Position numbers and translations under genes: made by a program | Shown here: one piece after another, positions 27,472 through 35,820 of the stretch | How positions within the stretch are numbered: position 1 is the stretch's first letter | Layout: every line of letters starts with the position of its first letter | Notes under the pieces: generated by a model | What the model was told of the DNA's origin: nothing | The model's database searches: none | Seen by the model: the letters and a program-made list of their open reading frames with translations, nothing else | Assembly (NCBI GenBank): GCA_905373665.1 | Contig: CAJPTV010000002.1 | Span: 1 to 43,403 of the forward strand | Reading direction: 5' to 3' | Origin: Bacteroidia bacterium | GTDB taxonomy: Bacteria > Bacteroidota > Bacteroidia > Bacteroidales > CAJPTX01 | DNA length: 43,403 nucleotides

Positions 27472-28896
27472 CTACCACACCTCCTCCATTCTTTCCCTGA
27501 TGCTTTTTCCCGTAGTCTTGTCACCAAAAAGAGCACCCTTTTCCACCCCCTGTACTTCTACCCGATAGGTAGCCGCTTGAGTTACCACCTCAAGCCGATC
27601 GCCCGTAGCAGCCATAGTGGTGGGGCGTAGTAACGCATAGCCGTTGCGGAGCACTTGACGCGGGTCGCTTGCCATGCATTCGGCTAGGGTGACCAGATAG
27701 TCCATGCGCGTCTGCTGTAGGGCGCGTTCTACGTGCGGCGTGGTCGTCTGTACGCTGTTTTGCAGCCGTTGAGGGAAGGCATCGAGGCGGTGTTGGGCGA
27801 GCAACGCCCCCTTTTCTACGAGATGTTTAAGCGCTGGCGCATATTGCCGCAGGAGGCTCTGTACCCCGAGCGCTTTCCCTTCCATTTGCAGACGAAGAGC
27901 CTGTTTTGATTGTGAAAGAAGGTGCGTCGCACGGAGTACGGCCTCTTCTTGGAGGTGCTGCAGGGTTTGAACATACTCGGCAGTATACCCCTCGAGCAAG
28001 GGGACGACGGTTTGCATTACCCGTTGCAGTGCTCCCTCGGCGCTCACAAAGATCTCTTCGAGGGCTGCTGCTACGGCGGTCGGCGTTTTCAGGGAGGTGT
28101 GCGCCACGTAGTCCACCACCGAGACGTCGCGTTCGTGCCCAATCCCTGCCACGACGGGTAGGGGGAACTGTGCTACGACGGAAGCAAGCTCGTAGTCGTC
28201 GAAACAACTCAAGTCCATTTTCCCACCCCCGCCGCGGATTATAACCACGATGTCCCACTCCGTTTCGGCATCGGCTATACGAAAGAGCGCCTCTCGGATG
28301 GAGGCAGAGGCTTTGTCCCCCTGCATGAGTGCGGGAAAGAGCGCTAGCTGAAGATGGTAACGCGCGGTAGCGGCAGCAAGCTGATGACAGAAGTCCTCAT
28401 ACCCCGCAGCCTGTGCAGCCGACACTACGGCAATGCGGTGTGGGAACTCAGGGAAGGGGAGTGCACGGTTCAGCTCCAGTACCCCGTCAGCTTCCAGTTG
28501 CGCAAGGGTCTTTTGGCGTTGGATAGCGAGCTCGCCTACGGTATATTGTGGGTCAATATCTACCACTTGCAGCCCCATCCCGTAGCGTACGGAATATTCC
28601 ACCTTTACCCGCAACAGGAGCTGCAACCCTTTACGTAGCGTGGTTTGGGTCATAGACTCGAAATAGGGGCGAATGGCACTATACTGCTTTGCCCAAATCA
28701 TGGCGCGCATGGAGGAGAGTTCTACGCGGCTTTCGGGGTCAAACTCCGTAAGTTCGAGATAGCAGTGTCCTGACGGCGCCTCGCGGATGGAGGCTATCTC
28801 TGCGACGACCCACACGGGGGTTGTAAACTGTGCAGCAATGGCATTGTGCACCCGCTCTGCGAGTTCGTGAAGGCGAAGGTAATGGGCTGGAGGCAT
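27472..28896 (-). CDS. xseA: Exodeoxyribonuclease VII large subunit
   Basis: Large catalytic subunit of the single-strand DNA exonuclease ExoVII. 474 residues. The N-terminal OB-fold domain has VWVVAEIASIREAPSGHCYLEL and later GKGLQLLLRVKVEY-type blocks. The catalytic domain has FPHRIAVVSAAQAAGYEDF, VVIIRGGGGKMDLSCFDDYELA and AGIGHERDVSVVDYVA. A long helical region (about 300-430) and a short C-terminal strand region ending in GNGYALLRP-like sequence follow. The small-subunit gene xseB, which often follows xseA, is not in the 52 bp before the next gene or elsewhere in the window. The start ATG is 12 nt after the small upstream gene, so the pair may share a transcript. Confidence 0.95.
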   Translation of the reverse strand: MPPAHYLRLHELAERVHNAIAAQFTTPVWVVAEIASIREAPSGHCYLELTEFDPESRVELSSMRAMIWAKQYSAIRPYFESMTQTTLRKGLQLLLRVKVEYSVRYGMGLQVVDIDPQYTVGELAIQRQKTLAQLEADGVLELNRALPFPEFPHRIAVVSAAQAAGYEDFCHQLAAATARYHLQLALFPALMQGDKASASIREALFRIADAETEWDIVVIIRGGGGKMDLSCFDDYELASVVAQFPLPVVAGIGHERDVSVVDYVAHTSLKTPTAVAAALEEIFVSAEGALQRVMQTVVPLLEGYTAEYVQTLQHLQEEAVLRATHLLSQSKQALRLQMEGKALGVQSLLRQYAPALKHLVEKGALLAQHRLDAFPQRLQNSVQTTTPHVERALQQTRMDYLVTLAECMASDPRQVLRNGYALLRPTTMAATGDRLEVVTQAATYRVEVQGVEKGALFGDKTTGKSIRERMEEVW

Positions 28897-28908
28897 GGGA
28901 CTGGGAAT

Positions 28909-29262
28909 TTACTCTTGCGAAGTTACGCTCGCTCGGGTTCTGTACTGTTGTTGTGGGTGGTTTTCTACCTGCGGGTATAGCATTTCAAGCTTTCCTGATT
29001 GGATTAACGCGGGGAGAACGGCATTCCTTATGTAGTTCTTGTTGCGACCGAGGTATGCTGCTATCTGTTGTACGCTTTTCCAATCGACGCAGTAGTGGCA
29101 GATGAGCGCCGTTCGTTGCGCCTCGCTGAGCTTACGTGGCGTAGGTTGCAAGGTTTGTTCCTCTAGGTTGCAAGGTTTAGTGTCTGAGGTTGCAAGGTTT
29201 AGTGTCTGAGGTTGCAAGGTTTGTTCCTCTAGGTTGCAAGGTTTGTTCCTCGTTTCAAACAT
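28909..29262 (-). CDS. Small winged-helix-like protein with repeat-encoded N-terminus
   Basis: 117 residues. The first ~38 are encoded almost wholly by five copies of a 22-bp repeat, giving Lys/Cys/Asn/Leu/Glu/Gln-rich peptide (KPCNLEEQTLQP twice) without obvious structure. From about 43 the sequence (LSEAQRTALICHYC... to PQQQYRTR) resembles the winged-helix segment at the C-terminus of some Fic and AlbA/RecG-like regulators, with LPALIQSGKLEMLYP as the wing. It could be a DNA-binding regulator or a remnant of a larger protein; I do not recognise a specific family. The start ATG has a GAGGAG sequence about 10 nt upstream. The frame depends on repeat copy number, since 22 is not divisible by three, and in this sequence it is open. 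It is placed directly before xseA. Confidence 0.55.
   Translation of the reverse strand: MFETRNKPCNLEEQTLQPQTLNLATSDTKPCNLEEQTLQPTPRKLSEAQRTALICHYCVDWKSVQQIAAYLGRNKNYIRNAVLPALIQSGKLEMLYPQVENHPQQQYRTRASVTSQE
29143..29252 (-). repeat. Five tandem 22-bp repeats in the start of a small gene
   Basis: Five units share AGGTTGCAAGGTTT on the plus strand and end either GTTCCTCT (units 1, 4, and 5 with one change) or AGTGTCTG (units 2 and 3). The pattern A-B-B-A-A shows duplication of whole units. The tract begins ten bases inside the small minus-strand gene. Copy-number change by one unit would shift the frame and cut off the winged-helix part. Confidence 0.97.
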
Positions 29263-29263
29263 A
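29256..29263 (-). promoter_or_regulatory. TATGTTTG -7-like element overlapping a start codon
   Basis: On the minus strand TATGTTTG matches TAnnTTTG exactly but overlaps the ATG of the small gene (29262-29260). If it is active, the transcript would begin inside the 22-bp repeats and could serve xseA. A chance match is possible because part of it is the start codon plus the second codon. Confidence 0.3.
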
Positions 29264-29283
29264 CTGCCCCCCTCTCCTCTAAG

Positions 29284-29326
29284 AAAAACACCGCAGCACG
29301 GAACGTCTCATTCCGTACTGCGGTGT
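29284..29326 (-). terminator. Strong Rho-independent terminator after the DUF805 gene
   Basis: On the minus strand a long stem forms: ACACCGCAG with CTGCGGTGT (9 bp), one mismatch, then ACGGAA with TTCCGT (6 bp) around a 7-nt loop, followed by TTTTT. It ends transcripts from the DUF805 gene and isolates the small gene and xseA downstream. Confidence 0.85.
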
Positions 29327-29339
29327 CGCTTGGCTTTCG

Positions 29340-29753
29340 TTAGCACATACGAGAATATTCTTCCTGCTCGTCCTCTTCTGTTCGTTTAGGGTCTTTCCCG
29401 AAGCGGTTTTCGCCCGTTTCGCCCGCAGTGCAGGCAAGAACTAAGAACCAGATAAAGCCAATAAGAGGGACAAGAGAGATGAATATCCACCCGCCGCCTT
29501 TGCCGATGTCGTGCATCCGCCGTACTGCGACAGCAAGCCCTGGGAGCGTCACCCCAAGTGCATAGATGTAGTAAAGTCCCAATATCAGACCTGCACCGAC
29601 TCTACTACCGAATACGGCTGCTAGTCCCGCAAAGGTCAGAAGGAGTGTATAGACTAGGAGATTGAAGAGTACAAAGTACCAATACTCCGAACGGCGTGCA
29701 CGCCCCGTAAACCCCACATACTGCTTAAAGCAACTCTGTACGTACTGAAACAT
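29340..29753 (-). CDS. DUF805 inner-membrane protein
   Basis: 137 residues with about four hydrophobic segments. The family signatures are near the N-terminus (FTGRARRSEYWYF), in the middle (RRMHDIGKGGGW) and at the end (GENRFGKDPK). It resembles YhaH/YhaI-type proteins, whose function is unknown. The C-terminal tail is acidic and cytoplasmic by prediction. It has its own strong terminator downstream. It is separated by only 25 bp from the C69 peptidase gene upstream on the same strand, so the two may be co-transcribed. Confidence 0.9.
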   Translation of the reverse strand: MFQYVQSCFKQYVGFTGRARRSEYWYFVLFNLLVYTLLLTFAGLAAVFGSRVGAGLILGLYYIYALGVTLPGLAVAVRRMHDIGKGGGWIFISLVPLIGFIWFLVLACTAGETGENRFGKDPKRTEEDEQEEYSRMC

Positions 29754-29778
29754 TCGTTATAGCCCCCTTTTTTATGTT

Positions 29779-31224
29779 TTACGCTCCTGCAAATTTATAC
29801 TCTGCTTGGATATCGCTCGTTAGGCGCGTAAAGAGCTCCTCTTGCAAACGGTCAACGACCTTTAGCGCATCGAGCAGCGTCTTGTCAGAGAAGGCTTGTA
29901 GCATATCCTGCGCGTGCATCGGTAGGCTCTTGTAGATTGCTAGGTACTGCTGCTCCATCTCCTTCTGGCGTTGTGTCATTTCTGCTTCAAGCTTTGCGTA
30001 GGTCTCTTGGATGAGGGGCGCGTAGCGGTTGAAGTTCACCATCCCGAGGGTCATTACCTTACGCATCTTCCAATAGGCAGAGTCAGCACTGGAGTGGTCT
30101 GTCCCCAACAAATAGGCTTGCGGATAGGAGGTCACCCCTTGGTAGAGCGGTACGAAGACCCCGAGGGCTGCCATCCCCATGGCGTAATAGTCTACTCGAC
30201 CGATCGCTTGCGGCAGCTCTGGGCGCACGTGTAGAATGTGCGTTTGGGTGGTACGGAAGATGGAGACTGGGCGGTACTTCTCCTTCGGGTTGGAGTGTAA
30301 ATAGGGGTCGTGCTCCGTACCGTTGTAGTGGAAGCGGAAGACGCGCCGCATGTCATCAAGCGTTACAGGGCGCTGTGCCTTCGCAAAGACGGGGAAGGTG
30401 TTCTTAGATACGTCGTTCTTGATATCGGGGCTTAAAAGGGCTTGTAACCCCCAAACACGGGGATAGTTGTAGGTCGTATCTAGCTCGATGTCGCGAATGT
30501 AGGCTTCGTGGAAGTCAAATGCCCCTTTGCTTGGGTCATAGAGTTGGTGTGCTGTGGCAAACTCGATGAGGTCGGCGCTCGCCATGTAGTTTGCACTGTC
30601 CTTAGGGTCATAGACACGGAAGCGGCTTTGGTTGCCCGTTACAAAGTATTGGTCTTCGGGCATCCGACAAGCGAGCCAACGGTGTCCCGAGGCGGTCTCT
30701 AAGTACCAGATCTCGTGGCTGTCTACAAAACCTACGCCGAAGCCCTCGGCAGTACCAAAGGTCTCGATAAGCTTGCCGAGACGCTCCACCCCCTCGCGTG
30801 CCGTGCGTATGTAGGGCAGTACGATATTGAAGACCGAGTTCTCTGCCACGCCACTCTCCACCAGCGGGTCGGCTGCTAGGGCACGTTCGTTACTAAAGAT
30901 GCTCTCGGTGGCACTCATCCCCACCCCTGCCGTATTGAAGCCCGCACTACCCCAGTGTCCGGGGAGGTCGAAGGTGGGCATGGCGGTATAGCCGAGCGCC
31001 TCCTTGGGGAGGTCGCAACGGAAGGGGCTGTCGCGTGCTACGAAGCTCGTGGGACCTTCGGTCGTATCTTCATAGATTTCGAGGTTCTTGGCATACATCG
31101 CGTTCCAGTCCTCTGAGCGTGCTACGATCATTGAGCCGTCGGCGGTCATAGATTTACCCACGATCATCGTGGTGCACTCGGAGGGGTACTCGCGGCGTTC
31201 CCGCATCTTGTCTTCAGTATTCAT
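29779..31224 (-). CDS. C69-family dipeptidase
   Basis: 481 residues. N-terminal nucleophile hydrolase of the PepD/C69 family that cleaves dipeptides. The catalytic cysteine is expected at Cys17 in SECTTMIVGKSMTADGS, exposed after removal of a short leader (the first 16 residues are charged, not a signal peptide). Conserved blocks ARSEDWNAMYAKN, GFNTAGVGMSATESIFSN and EIWYLETASGHRWLACRMPEDQY are clear. A second in-frame ATG seven codons in would leave ten residues before the cysteine. Together with the M49 and C25 peptidases it fits an organism that lives on peptides. A cytoplasmic location is inferred from the lack of a signal peptide. Confidence 0.93.
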   Translation of the reverse strand: MNTEDKMRERREYPSECTTMIVGKSMTADGSMIVARSEDWNAMYAKNLEIYEDTTEGPTSFVARDSPFRCDLPKEALGYTAMPTFDLPGHWGSAGFNTAGVGMSATESIFSNERALAADPLVESGVAENSVFNIVLPYIRTAREGVERLGKLIETFGTAEGFGVGFVDSHEIWYLETASGHRWLACRMPEDQYFVTGNQSRFRVYDPKDSANYMASADLIEFATAHQLYDPSKGAFDFHEAYIRDIELDTTYNYPRVWGLQALLSPDIKNDVSKNTFPVFAKAQRPVTLDDMRRVFRFHYNGTEHDPYLHSNPKEKYRPVSIFRTTQTHILHVRPELPQAIGRVDYYAMGMAALGVFVPLYQGVTSYPQAYLLGTDHSSADSAYWKMRKVMTLGMVNFNRYAPLIQETYAKLEAEMTQRQKEMEQQYLAIYKSLPMHAQDMLQAFSDKTLLDALKVVDRLQEELFTRLTSDIQAEYKFAGA

Positions 31225-31263
31225 TGTGCTAGAAAGATTGTTTATTGGGATAAGCTTCGCTAC

Positions 31264-31830
31264 CTAAAAGAATAGGAAATAGCGAGGCGTATGAGCTTTA
31301 TACTTCAGATACTCTTCGCCGTAGCGTTCGGTACAGTACCGTTCTTCACCCAAAATTACGTGGTGGGTCTCGTAGGCAAGGAGCGCTGTTGCGAGGAGTA
31401 GCCAAAGCGAAGTGCTGGCGATGCAGGCTGCGAGCATGCCTAGGAAAAAGAAGAAATACATCGGGTTACGCGAGAGTCGGTAGACGCCGCTTTTGACGGT
31501 CTTGTCGAGGGGCGTCTTCCAGTAGGCAAAAAAGGAAGCAAGGAAGCCTACGAGCGCTATTGCAAAGAGGAGCAAGCCTGCAAAGAAGAATGGGGAATGA
31601 AGCCGTAGGGGAACAAAGAGCGATAGGATAAGGATAACCCCCTGCCAAACGAAACTCCACTGTGCGTGCCGTCGCTCTTTGGGGGTGTACCACGAGGTGT
31701 CCACCGCTCGTTTCCCCGTTTCTCGAAAACAGACCATAAACAGGAGTTGGATTATCACGAGCCCAAACGAGGGTATCCATGCGTTCCAGAGTCCGAGATG
31801 TAGCGCGGTGTAGTAGCAGATACAGTCCAT
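31264..31830 (-). CDS. Isoprenylcysteine carboxyl methyltransferase-like membrane protein
   Basis: 188 residues from the ATG at 31830. The longer in-frame start 66 bp upstream adds a charged stretch without family match. Five or so hydrophobic segments are present. The C-terminal half carries the ICMT/PEMT-type pattern GVYRLSRNPMYFFFFLGML, followed by GEERYCTERYGEEYLKY and TPRYF, which bind SAM in related enzymes. Bacterial members methylate varied small or lipid substrates, and the one used here is unknown. It is divergent from the C25 protease gene. The 126 bp between them contain the latter's promoter element at 31943. Confidence 0.85.
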   Translation of the reverse strand: MDCICYYTALHLGLWNAWIPSFGLVIIQLLFMVCFRETGKRAVDTSWYTPKERRHAQWSFVWQGVILILSLFVPLRLHSPFFFAGLLLFAIALVGFLASFFAYWKTPLDKTVKSGVYRLSRNPMYFFFFLGMLAACIASTSLWLLLATALLAYETHHVILGEERYCTERYGEEYLKYKAHTPRYFLFF

Positions 31831-31942
31831 CTCTTGCGTTTTTAATTTAGGGCAAGGTAGCAATTTATTTAGAAAGAGTTTTAAGTCCCGCCCCAACGCC
31901 CGTAGAAAAGGGGGCTAGAGAATCCAAAAGCTGCATTGTGCG

Positions 31943-31950
31943 TATATTTG
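31943..31950 (+). promoter_or_regulatory. -7 promoter element TATATTTG of the C25 protease gene
   Basis: Exact TAnnTTTG match ending 6 nt before the ATG at 31957. The transcript would begin about 2-3 nt before the start codon, so it would be nearly leaderless. The element also rules out the in-frame TTG at 31936 as the start. No convincing -33 box is present. Confidence 0.5.
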
Positions 31951-31956
31951 CGAAAG

Positions 31957-34900
31957 ATGGAAAAGGAAAGGAAGAACCGACGTAGCTCTTGGCAAGGGCT
32001 TCTCGTAGTGGGGCTTTGGTTGCTCTGTTTACAGACAACAGCACAGCCCGTTGTTTGGAGACAAGAACGACAGGGGAACGAGACTCGAATCCGAGTCGCT
32101 CTCCCACCCCTTAAGTTGAAAAGCCCAAGAGGCTATGCGGAGGGGAAAGTCCCCGTATTAGAAGAGGGCGTCTCTTGGGCAGCAGCAGGCGAGCCCGACC
32201 TGCCCGAGGTTGCCTACGAAATCGCCGTAGCGGGCGCAGAAGGGGCACAGCTCCTTGAGGTAGACTGGGAGGGCGAGGAAAGGCTCACGGGCGTAAGTAT
32301 CGCCCCCGCAGCAGCGCATCACTTGGTCGGTCAGTCTCCGAAAGCGCGGGTACGCGGGGCGGTCTATTCACAAGACGTTCTTTTCCCAAAAAAGCGGGTG
32401 GAGCTTAGTGCTCCTTACTATGCCCGTGAGGGGTGGTATCAGACGGTGTATGTACGTCCGTACGCTTACCAACCGTTGCACGAAACGCTTTATAACCCCC
32501 AGTCGCTCACCCTTCGTTTGAAAGGGCTTAGGGGCGAACAGCGACAGACAAGACAAGAGACCAAAGGGGTACTCTCAAACGTAGAGGCTGGTGCGCTGCT
32601 GATTGCCACCCCCGCCAAATACCTTGCCACCCTCGCGCCGTTTGTGCAGTGGAAGCGCGATAAGGGGCTGCCCGTGGAAATTGTCCTCTTTGGCGAAGAG
32701 GGGACGGGCTACCCCAAGGTGCAGGACAGTACGGCACTCCGCGCCTTCCTTCAGAAGCGTTACCAACAGAACGATCCGCCGCTAAAATATCTGCTCTTAG
32801 TGGGCAATCGAGAGGAGCTCCCCCCGCTGCGACGGCGTGGTGCTACGAAGCTCGCAGATAGCGACCAAGCTTATGGGCAGCTCGTCGGCAACGATTCGCG
32901 TAATGAGGTTTACGTCGGACGCTTCCCCGCCTATACCCTTGAGCAGCTCGAGGTGCAGGTCAAGCGTGTGCTTTACTACGAACGCGATATCTCCGCCGCC
33001 AGTACCCGCCTTGACTATGGCTTGTGTATCTCCTCAAACGAGGGATGGGGGATCGGCGACAATAACGAGACCGACTACGAACACTCCGAAGGGCTACAGC
33101 GTGTGCTCCTACAGGGCGGTTACAAGGGCGTGGCTTTTCTCTTTGACCAAGACAACAAGAAGATTACCGCAGAGTCCGTAGCCAAGGAGGTAGGGCGCGG
33201 CGTCGGGGTCATCAATTATGTAGGGCACGGCTATCGCACCCGCTGGACTACCTCGGGCTATTCGGTCAACGACGTCTATGCTCTCGAGCAAACGGAGGCA
33301 CTCCCCGTGATTTTTGACGTTGCTTGTAGTAACGGAGATATGGAGGTCTCTCCCTGCTTTGCCGAGGCGTGGATGTGGTCTCAACATGGGACGAAACCGA
33401 GCGGCGCAATCGGAATCTGTGCCAGTAGCGATGAGCAGTATTGGGCGCCCCCTATGCGTGCGCAAGACCGCATGAACGATTACTTTACCAAGCGTTCGGA
33501 TCATCCCTACGTTGTAACCCTCGGGGGGATTATGACGGCTGGGATAGACGATATGCTATTGCGTTATCACGACGAACCTGGGAAGGCGGGGCGCGTAACC
33601 GCAGTAACGTGGAATATCTTTGGCGACCCGAGCCTCGTCCTTCGGCGTAAAGCCCCCGAGCCGTTGCAGGTGATCCATGCGCCAGAAGTCTATTCGTCAG
33701 AAACGGCCCTGCGTGTCCGCTGTGATACGGAGGGGATGGAGGCGATACTCCGCATCAATTATTCCTCGGGCGAGGTACGTTACCAAAAGGCGGTAATCAG
33801 TGGTGGCGAGGCGCAGTTTGATGGGCTACGGCTCACGGGCTGTTCGGGGCTACACCTGACGGTCTGGGGGGTGAACAAAGAGACCTACTCTGCCGAAATC
33901 CCTTGCCTAGAAGGCGTGCCGAGCCCCGTACGCATCCAAGAACTCTCGCTTGCCCCCATTTCGGTAATGCAGGCTGGGGTGGTGAGTGCTGGCGATGAGT
34001 GGGAGGTGCGGTGTAAGATCTCTTACGCGGGGACGGAAATCCCGTATGCAGGGGTCAACGTCGGGCTCACCGTTACACCGAGCAAGGGAATCACCCTCAC
34101 CTATGTGACGAAGGAGTTGCCCCCCTTTATGGCTACGGGCGAAGTGGCGTACGTCGTGGGGCGTCTCAAGATCGGAGAAGAGGTGGAAAATCAAACCCTC
34201 CTCTCCCTCGCCCTACAGTTACGACGCGGCGGGGAGCTAGTCGCATCTCGCTCCTACACAACGAAGGTATTTGCTCTAGACGTCAAATTGAGTGAACCGT
34301 GGAGTGCTTCGACTCTGACGGCTGCGGCAGGCAAGTCGTTTGAGGTTGAGGTGTTGTTAGAGAACAAAGGGATGTTGGATTTCAACGGCGGCACGCTGCG
34401 TTACTATTGGGAGGGGGCAGAAACGCAATACGTTGAAAAAAGTTTAGCGCTCCTCGCGCACAACGCAGAGCGCAGCGTCGTACAACGAACCACAATCCCT
34501 CCCCCCTTAGCCCCATTCCAAGAGGCACGCCTTTGGGTAGAATTGCGTCAAGGTGAACGGCTATTGGAACGGCGAGCGCTGCGCGTTATAGGCAGCTTAT
34601 CCTTAAACCCAGAGACGCTTTGGCAAACGACTTTTCCCTTCTCAAAGCAAGCAGAGGAGCTGACGGAGACCCTCTACTACTTTGGCGAGCCCGTGCTAGA
34701 TGGGGCTTATTCGCGTATCCTTGGGGTACGCATTCCCATCTTTTCCAAAGCAAAAGAGCTGCGCGTCCGAGGGCTCTATGCAGATATTCTAACCCTAGCA
34801 GAGCAAAAGAAGCTCTCGGGTGCTGCAATCGAAGTGCTCGGCGATCGTACGCGCGATACGGTGCTGAAGATAGAGAACAACTATATCACTATTCCACTTG

Positions 34901-35820
34901 CTAAGTCTTTTGACTACGTTGAAGGGAAAACCCTAGAACTTGCCCTGCGCATCCAAAGCGTGGGGATGGAGGAAACGGCGTCTTATTTCCTACCCACCAA
35001 GCGCACGAGCCAGACAAAGAGCCTTGTACGAAGTGAGCGCCTTGGGAAAAGAGAGGTGACGGAGCATGCGTCGCTCCCCCCGTTGCGCTTCACCTTTGCC
35101 GACAACGTCACGTTTGAGTTCACGGTGGTCGATACTGCGGGTAAGCCCGTTGCCAATGCCGAAATAGACCTCGCGGGGTATGTAGAGCGCACGGATGCTA
35201 ACGGCGAGACGCCCTTTAGGTATCTCGAGGGAGATTATGCCGCAACGGTCTTTAGTGCCGCGCACGGTACGCAGCATTTTAACCTTCGTCTGCGAAAAGA
35301 AAACCCTGACATCCGGCTCGTATTACAAGCGCCCGAGCTATCTCACGTTACCCTTGTCTTAATGGACAAAAACGAGGGACGCATTCCCCACGGCGAGGTG
35401 ATTTATGAGGGCGAACGCTATATAGCCAATGAGGAGGGGGAGGTCGGACTCGCGCTCTTGGGTGGCATACGGCGTGTACGGGTCTTTGCCGAAGGCTATC
35501 AGGGTGGCGATGTCGCTATTCGCGTAACTGATCAGCTCAAGCAGTTCACGATTTACCTCTCGCCCCGAGCGCCAGAGGCCGTCTTTGAGGTGGTGTGTGC
35601 CCCGAACCCCGTATCTGAGCGCCTTCGCGTCTCTTCGTCATCACTTATGACCCAAGTGCGGGTCTACGACGTCGCGGGGGCTGTGGTCGCTCAGGCGCAG
35701 TGGAGTGGCTATGGGTATGAAATAGATATGCGACATTTGCCGCGAGGTGTGTATGTCGTGGAGGTGCGAGGCGATGAGGCAAAAAAAGTGGCTAGGCACC
35801 GTATCGTAAAAGATAGATGA
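31957..35820 (+). CDS. Gingipain-like C25 cysteine protease with type IX secretion C-terminal domain
   Basis: 1287 residues from the ATG at 31957. The signal peptide follows a basic start (WQGLLVVGLWLLCLQTTA, then QP). Next come a propeptide-like region (about 20-200) and the caspase-fold C25 domain. The catalytic His424 is in NYVGHG and Cys457 in DVACSNGD, 33 residues apart exactly as in RgpB and Kgp. Ig-like/beta-rich regions follow, with a carboxypeptidase-regulatory-like module near 1040-1110. The last ~75 residues form a Por secretion tail (PNPVSERLRV, RVYDVAGAVV, LPRGVYVVEVRGD). It should cross the outer membrane by the type IX system and be attached to the surface. PorU, the T9SS sortase, shares the C25 domain, but porV is not adjacent and the protein is longer, so a secreted protease is favoured. 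Its stop overlaps the next start (ATGA). Confidence 0.9.
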   Translation: MEKERKNRRSSWQGLLVVGLWLLCLQTTAQPVVWRQERQGNETRIRVALPPLKLKSPRGYAEGKVPVLEEGVSWAAAGEPDLPEVAYEIAVAGAEGAQLLEVDWEGEERLTGVSIAPAAAHHLVGQSPKARVRGAVYSQDVLFPKKRVELSAPYYAREGWYQTVYVRPYAYQPLHETLYNPQSLTLRLKGLRGEQRQTRQETKGVLSNVEAGALLIATPAKYLATLAPFVQWKRDKGLPVEIVLFGEEGTGYPKVQDSTALRAFLQKRYQQNDPPLKYLLLVGNREELPPLRRRGATKLADSDQAYGQLVGNDSRNEVYVGRFPAYTLEQLEVQVKRVLYYERDISAASTRLDYGLCISSNEGWGIGDNNETDYEHSEGLQRVLLQGGYKGVAFLFDQDNKKITAESVAKEVGRGVGVINYVGHGYRTRWTTSGYSVNDVYALEQTEALPVIFDVACSNGDMEVSPCFAEAWMWSQHGTKPSGAIGICASSDEQYWAPPMRAQDRMNDYFTKRSDHPYVVTLGGIMTAGIDDMLLRYHDEPGKAGRVTAVTWNIFGDPSLVLRRKAPEPLQVIHAPEVYSSETALRVRCDTEGMEAILRINYSSGEVRYQKAVISGGEAQFDGLRLTGCSGLHLTVWGVNKETYSAEIPCLEGVPSPVRIQELSLAPISVMQAGVVSAGDEWEVRCKISYAGTEIPYAGVNVGLTVTPSKGITLTYVTKELPPFMATGEVAYVVGRLKIGEEVENQTLLSLALQLRRGGELVASRSYTTKVFALDVKLSEPWSASTLTAAAGKSFEVEVLLENKGMLDFNGGTLRYYWEGAETQYVEKSLALLAHNAERSVVQRTTIPPPLAPFQEARLWVELRQGERLLERRALRVIGSLSLNPETLWQTTFPFSKQAEELTETLYYFGEPVLDGAYSRILGVRIPIFSKAKELRVRGLYADILTLAEQKKLSGAAIEVLGDRTRDTVLKIENNYITIPLAKSFDYVEGKTLELALRIQSVGMEETASYFLPTKRTSQTKSLVRSERLGKREVTEHASLPPLRFTFADNVTFEFTVVDTAGKPVANAEIDLAGYVERTDANGETPFRYLEGDYAATVFSAAHGTQHFNLRLRKENPDIRLVLQAPELSHVTLVLMDKNEGRIPHGEVIYEGERYIANEEGEVGLALLGGIRRVRVFAEGYQGGDVAIRVTDQLKQFTIYLSPRAPEAVFEVVCAPNPVSERLRVSSSSLMTQVRVYDVAGAVVAQAQWSGYGYEIDMRHLPRGVYVVEVRGDEAKKVARHRIVKDR

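Noticed and set aside
29143..29252. Possible CRISPR array
   Set aside because: The repeats are contiguous 22-bp units without unique spacers, and no cas gene is near.
31957..35820. Assignment of the C25 protein as PorU, the type IX sortase
   Set aside because: porV is not adjacent, the protein is longer than PorU, and it carries extra modules. It is kept as gingipain-like.
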